DNA from: an uncultured Fidelibacterota bacterium
Lineage (GTDB): Bacteria > Fidelibacterota > Marinisomatia > Marinisomatales > TCS55
Direction of reading: 5' to 3'
DNA length: 7,197 nucleotides
Assembly: GCA_913041075.1 (NCBI GenBank)
Contig: CAJWGZ010000051.1
Location: 1 to 7,197 of the forward strand
Shown: positions 6,505 to 7,197 of the stretch, piece by piece
Layout: each line of letters opens with the position of its first letter
How positions within the stretch are numbered: the first letter of the stretch is position 1
Made by a program: the position numbers and the translations under genes
Notes under the pieces: generated by a model
The model's database searches: none
What the model was told of the DNA's origin: nothing
Seen by the model: only the letters and a program-made list of their open reading frames with translations

Positions 6505-6506
6505 GG
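6503..6506 (+). promoter_or_regulatory. Ribosome binding site that sets the TTG start of sufS
   Basis: AGGG overlaps the sufT stop codon and lies five bases before TTG at 6512. No ATG or GTG occurs in the sufS frame near this point, so the TTG is the best start. Confidence 0.65.
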
Positions 6507-6511
6507 CTTCC

Positions 6512-7197
6512 TTGGAAAATTTTGACCCCAACCAAATTCGGGAAGATTTCCCGATTTATACTAATTCAGAAGTACCGCTAGTTTACCTTGATAATGCTGC
6601 GACTTCCCAGCGCCCGCAAGCAGTACTAGACGCAGTAAATAAATACTATACCGAGTTCAACGCCAATGTGCATCGGGCAGTATACAGTTTCGGGGAAAAA
6701 GCTACTACCGCTTATGAAGATGCCCGACAAACCATCGCCGATTTTATTGGCGCAGACAACACATCCATTATTTTTACTGGTGGCACAACAGAATCAATAA
6801 ACCTCGCCGCCTATGCCTGGGCAAGAAATAATCTAACATCAGAAGATGAAATACTGGTCACTGAAATGGAACACCATAGTAATCTTGTGCCCTGGCAGCT
6901 TGCTGCTCAAGCAACAGGCGCAAGCTTAAAATATATACCTTTCAATGAAGATGGTTCACTTGATCTGGAAGACCCAGATAAATATTTCACAGCAAAAACA
7001 AAATTTGTAGCTGTTATACACCAATCAAATGTCCTGGGTACCATTAATCCAGTGAAAGACATTGTGCGCATGGCTCACGATGTTGGTGCTGTAACGCTTG
7101 TTGATGGCGCCCAATGGGCCCCCCATGGGCGCACTGATATACAAGACATCGACTGTGATTTCTACGCTTTTTCAGGCCATAAAATGCTTGGACCAAC
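6512..7197 (+). CDS. sufS: Cysteine desulfurase SufS, 3'-truncated by the window
   Basis: SufS is the PLP-dependent group II desulfurase that takes sulfur from L-cysteine (and selenium from selenocysteine) and hands persulfide to SufE. The first 228 codons are visible of a usual ~406. Motifs: YLDNAATSQRP (25-35), ANVHRAVYSF (51-60), TGGTTESIN for the PLP phosphate (89-97), EMEHHSNLVPW (118-128) with H122 stacking on PLP, VDGAQ (197-201) with D198 and Q201 contacting the cofactor, and FSGHKMLGP (220-228) with K224 as Schiff-base lysine (E. coli K226). The catalytic Cys loop lies beyond the window. The start is TTG with AGGG five bases before it; the first in-frame ATG lies well inside conserved sequence. 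The frame is open to the last base, and the gap from sufT is 7 bases, so this is in the same operon. Confidence 0.96.
   Translation, partial: MENFDPNQIREDFPIYTNSEVPLVYLDNAATSQRPQAVLDAVNKYYTEFNANVHRAVYSFGEKATTAYEDARQTIADFIGADNTSIIFTGGTTESINLAAYAWARNNLTSEDEILVTEMEHHSNLVPWQLAAQATGASLKYIPFNEDGSLDLEDPDKYFTAKTKFVAVIHQSNVLGTINPVKDIVRMAHDVGAVTLVDGAQWAPHGRTDIQDIDCDFYAFSGHKMLGP

Noticed and set aside
1..7197. Mobile elements, CRISPR arrays, tRNA or rRNA genes, toxin or defence genes
   Set aside because: The window is filled by tightly packed, conserved metabolic genes with no transposase, regularly spaced repeats or structural RNA signature.

Overview
The window carries a compact, single-strand iron-sulfur cluster assembly (SUF) operon, preceded by the 3' part of a selenophosphate synthetase gene. 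All real genes read on the + strand. The set (an Rrf2 regulator with an IscR-like Cys triad, SufA/B/C/D/E/S, and two DUF59 proteins) together with selD suggests a proteobacterium. Moderately low GC and an SUF-type Rrf2 regulator make a gammaproteobacterium the best guess, but no lineage marker is present and I cannot name a genus.

Layout: (1) 1-834, selD, missing its N-terminus at the window edge. (2) 835-895, a 61-bp AT-rich gap with a plausible promoter, an inverted repeat on its -10, and a direct repeat shared with the end of selD. (3) 896-1294, Rrf2/IscR-type regulator. (4) 1303-1668, short DUF59 protein. (5) 1672-2037, A-type carrier SufA/IscA. (6) 2047-3498, sufB, starting at TTG. (7) 3512-4252, sufC. 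(8) 4254-5531, sufD. (9) 5528-5941, sufE. (10) 5944-6504, long two-domain SufT. (11) 6512 to the window end, sufS, starting at TTG and cut off before its catalytic-Cys loop. From the regulator onward, gaps are -4 to +13 nt, so one polycistronic, translationally coupled transcript is very likely.

How the genes work together (known for the families): SufS takes sulfur from cysteine as a persulfide, SufE accepts it on its single Cys, and the SufBC2D scaffold builds the cluster using ATP hydrolysis by SufC. The A-type protein carries clusters to targets, and DUF59/SufT proteins act in cluster assembly or maturation. The regulator probably senses cluster status and adjusts the operon.

The key residues visible in SufB, SufC, SufD, SufE and the visible part of SufS are intact, so the pathway looks functional. 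No new type of system is evident. The features most worth a second look are two DUF59 paralogues in one operon, a regulator that keeps the Cys triad but lacks the IscR His ligand and Glu43 equivalents, the repeats before the regulator, TTG starts on sufB and sufS, and the closeness of selD to a SUF operon. There is no gene-free stretch longer than 61 bases.
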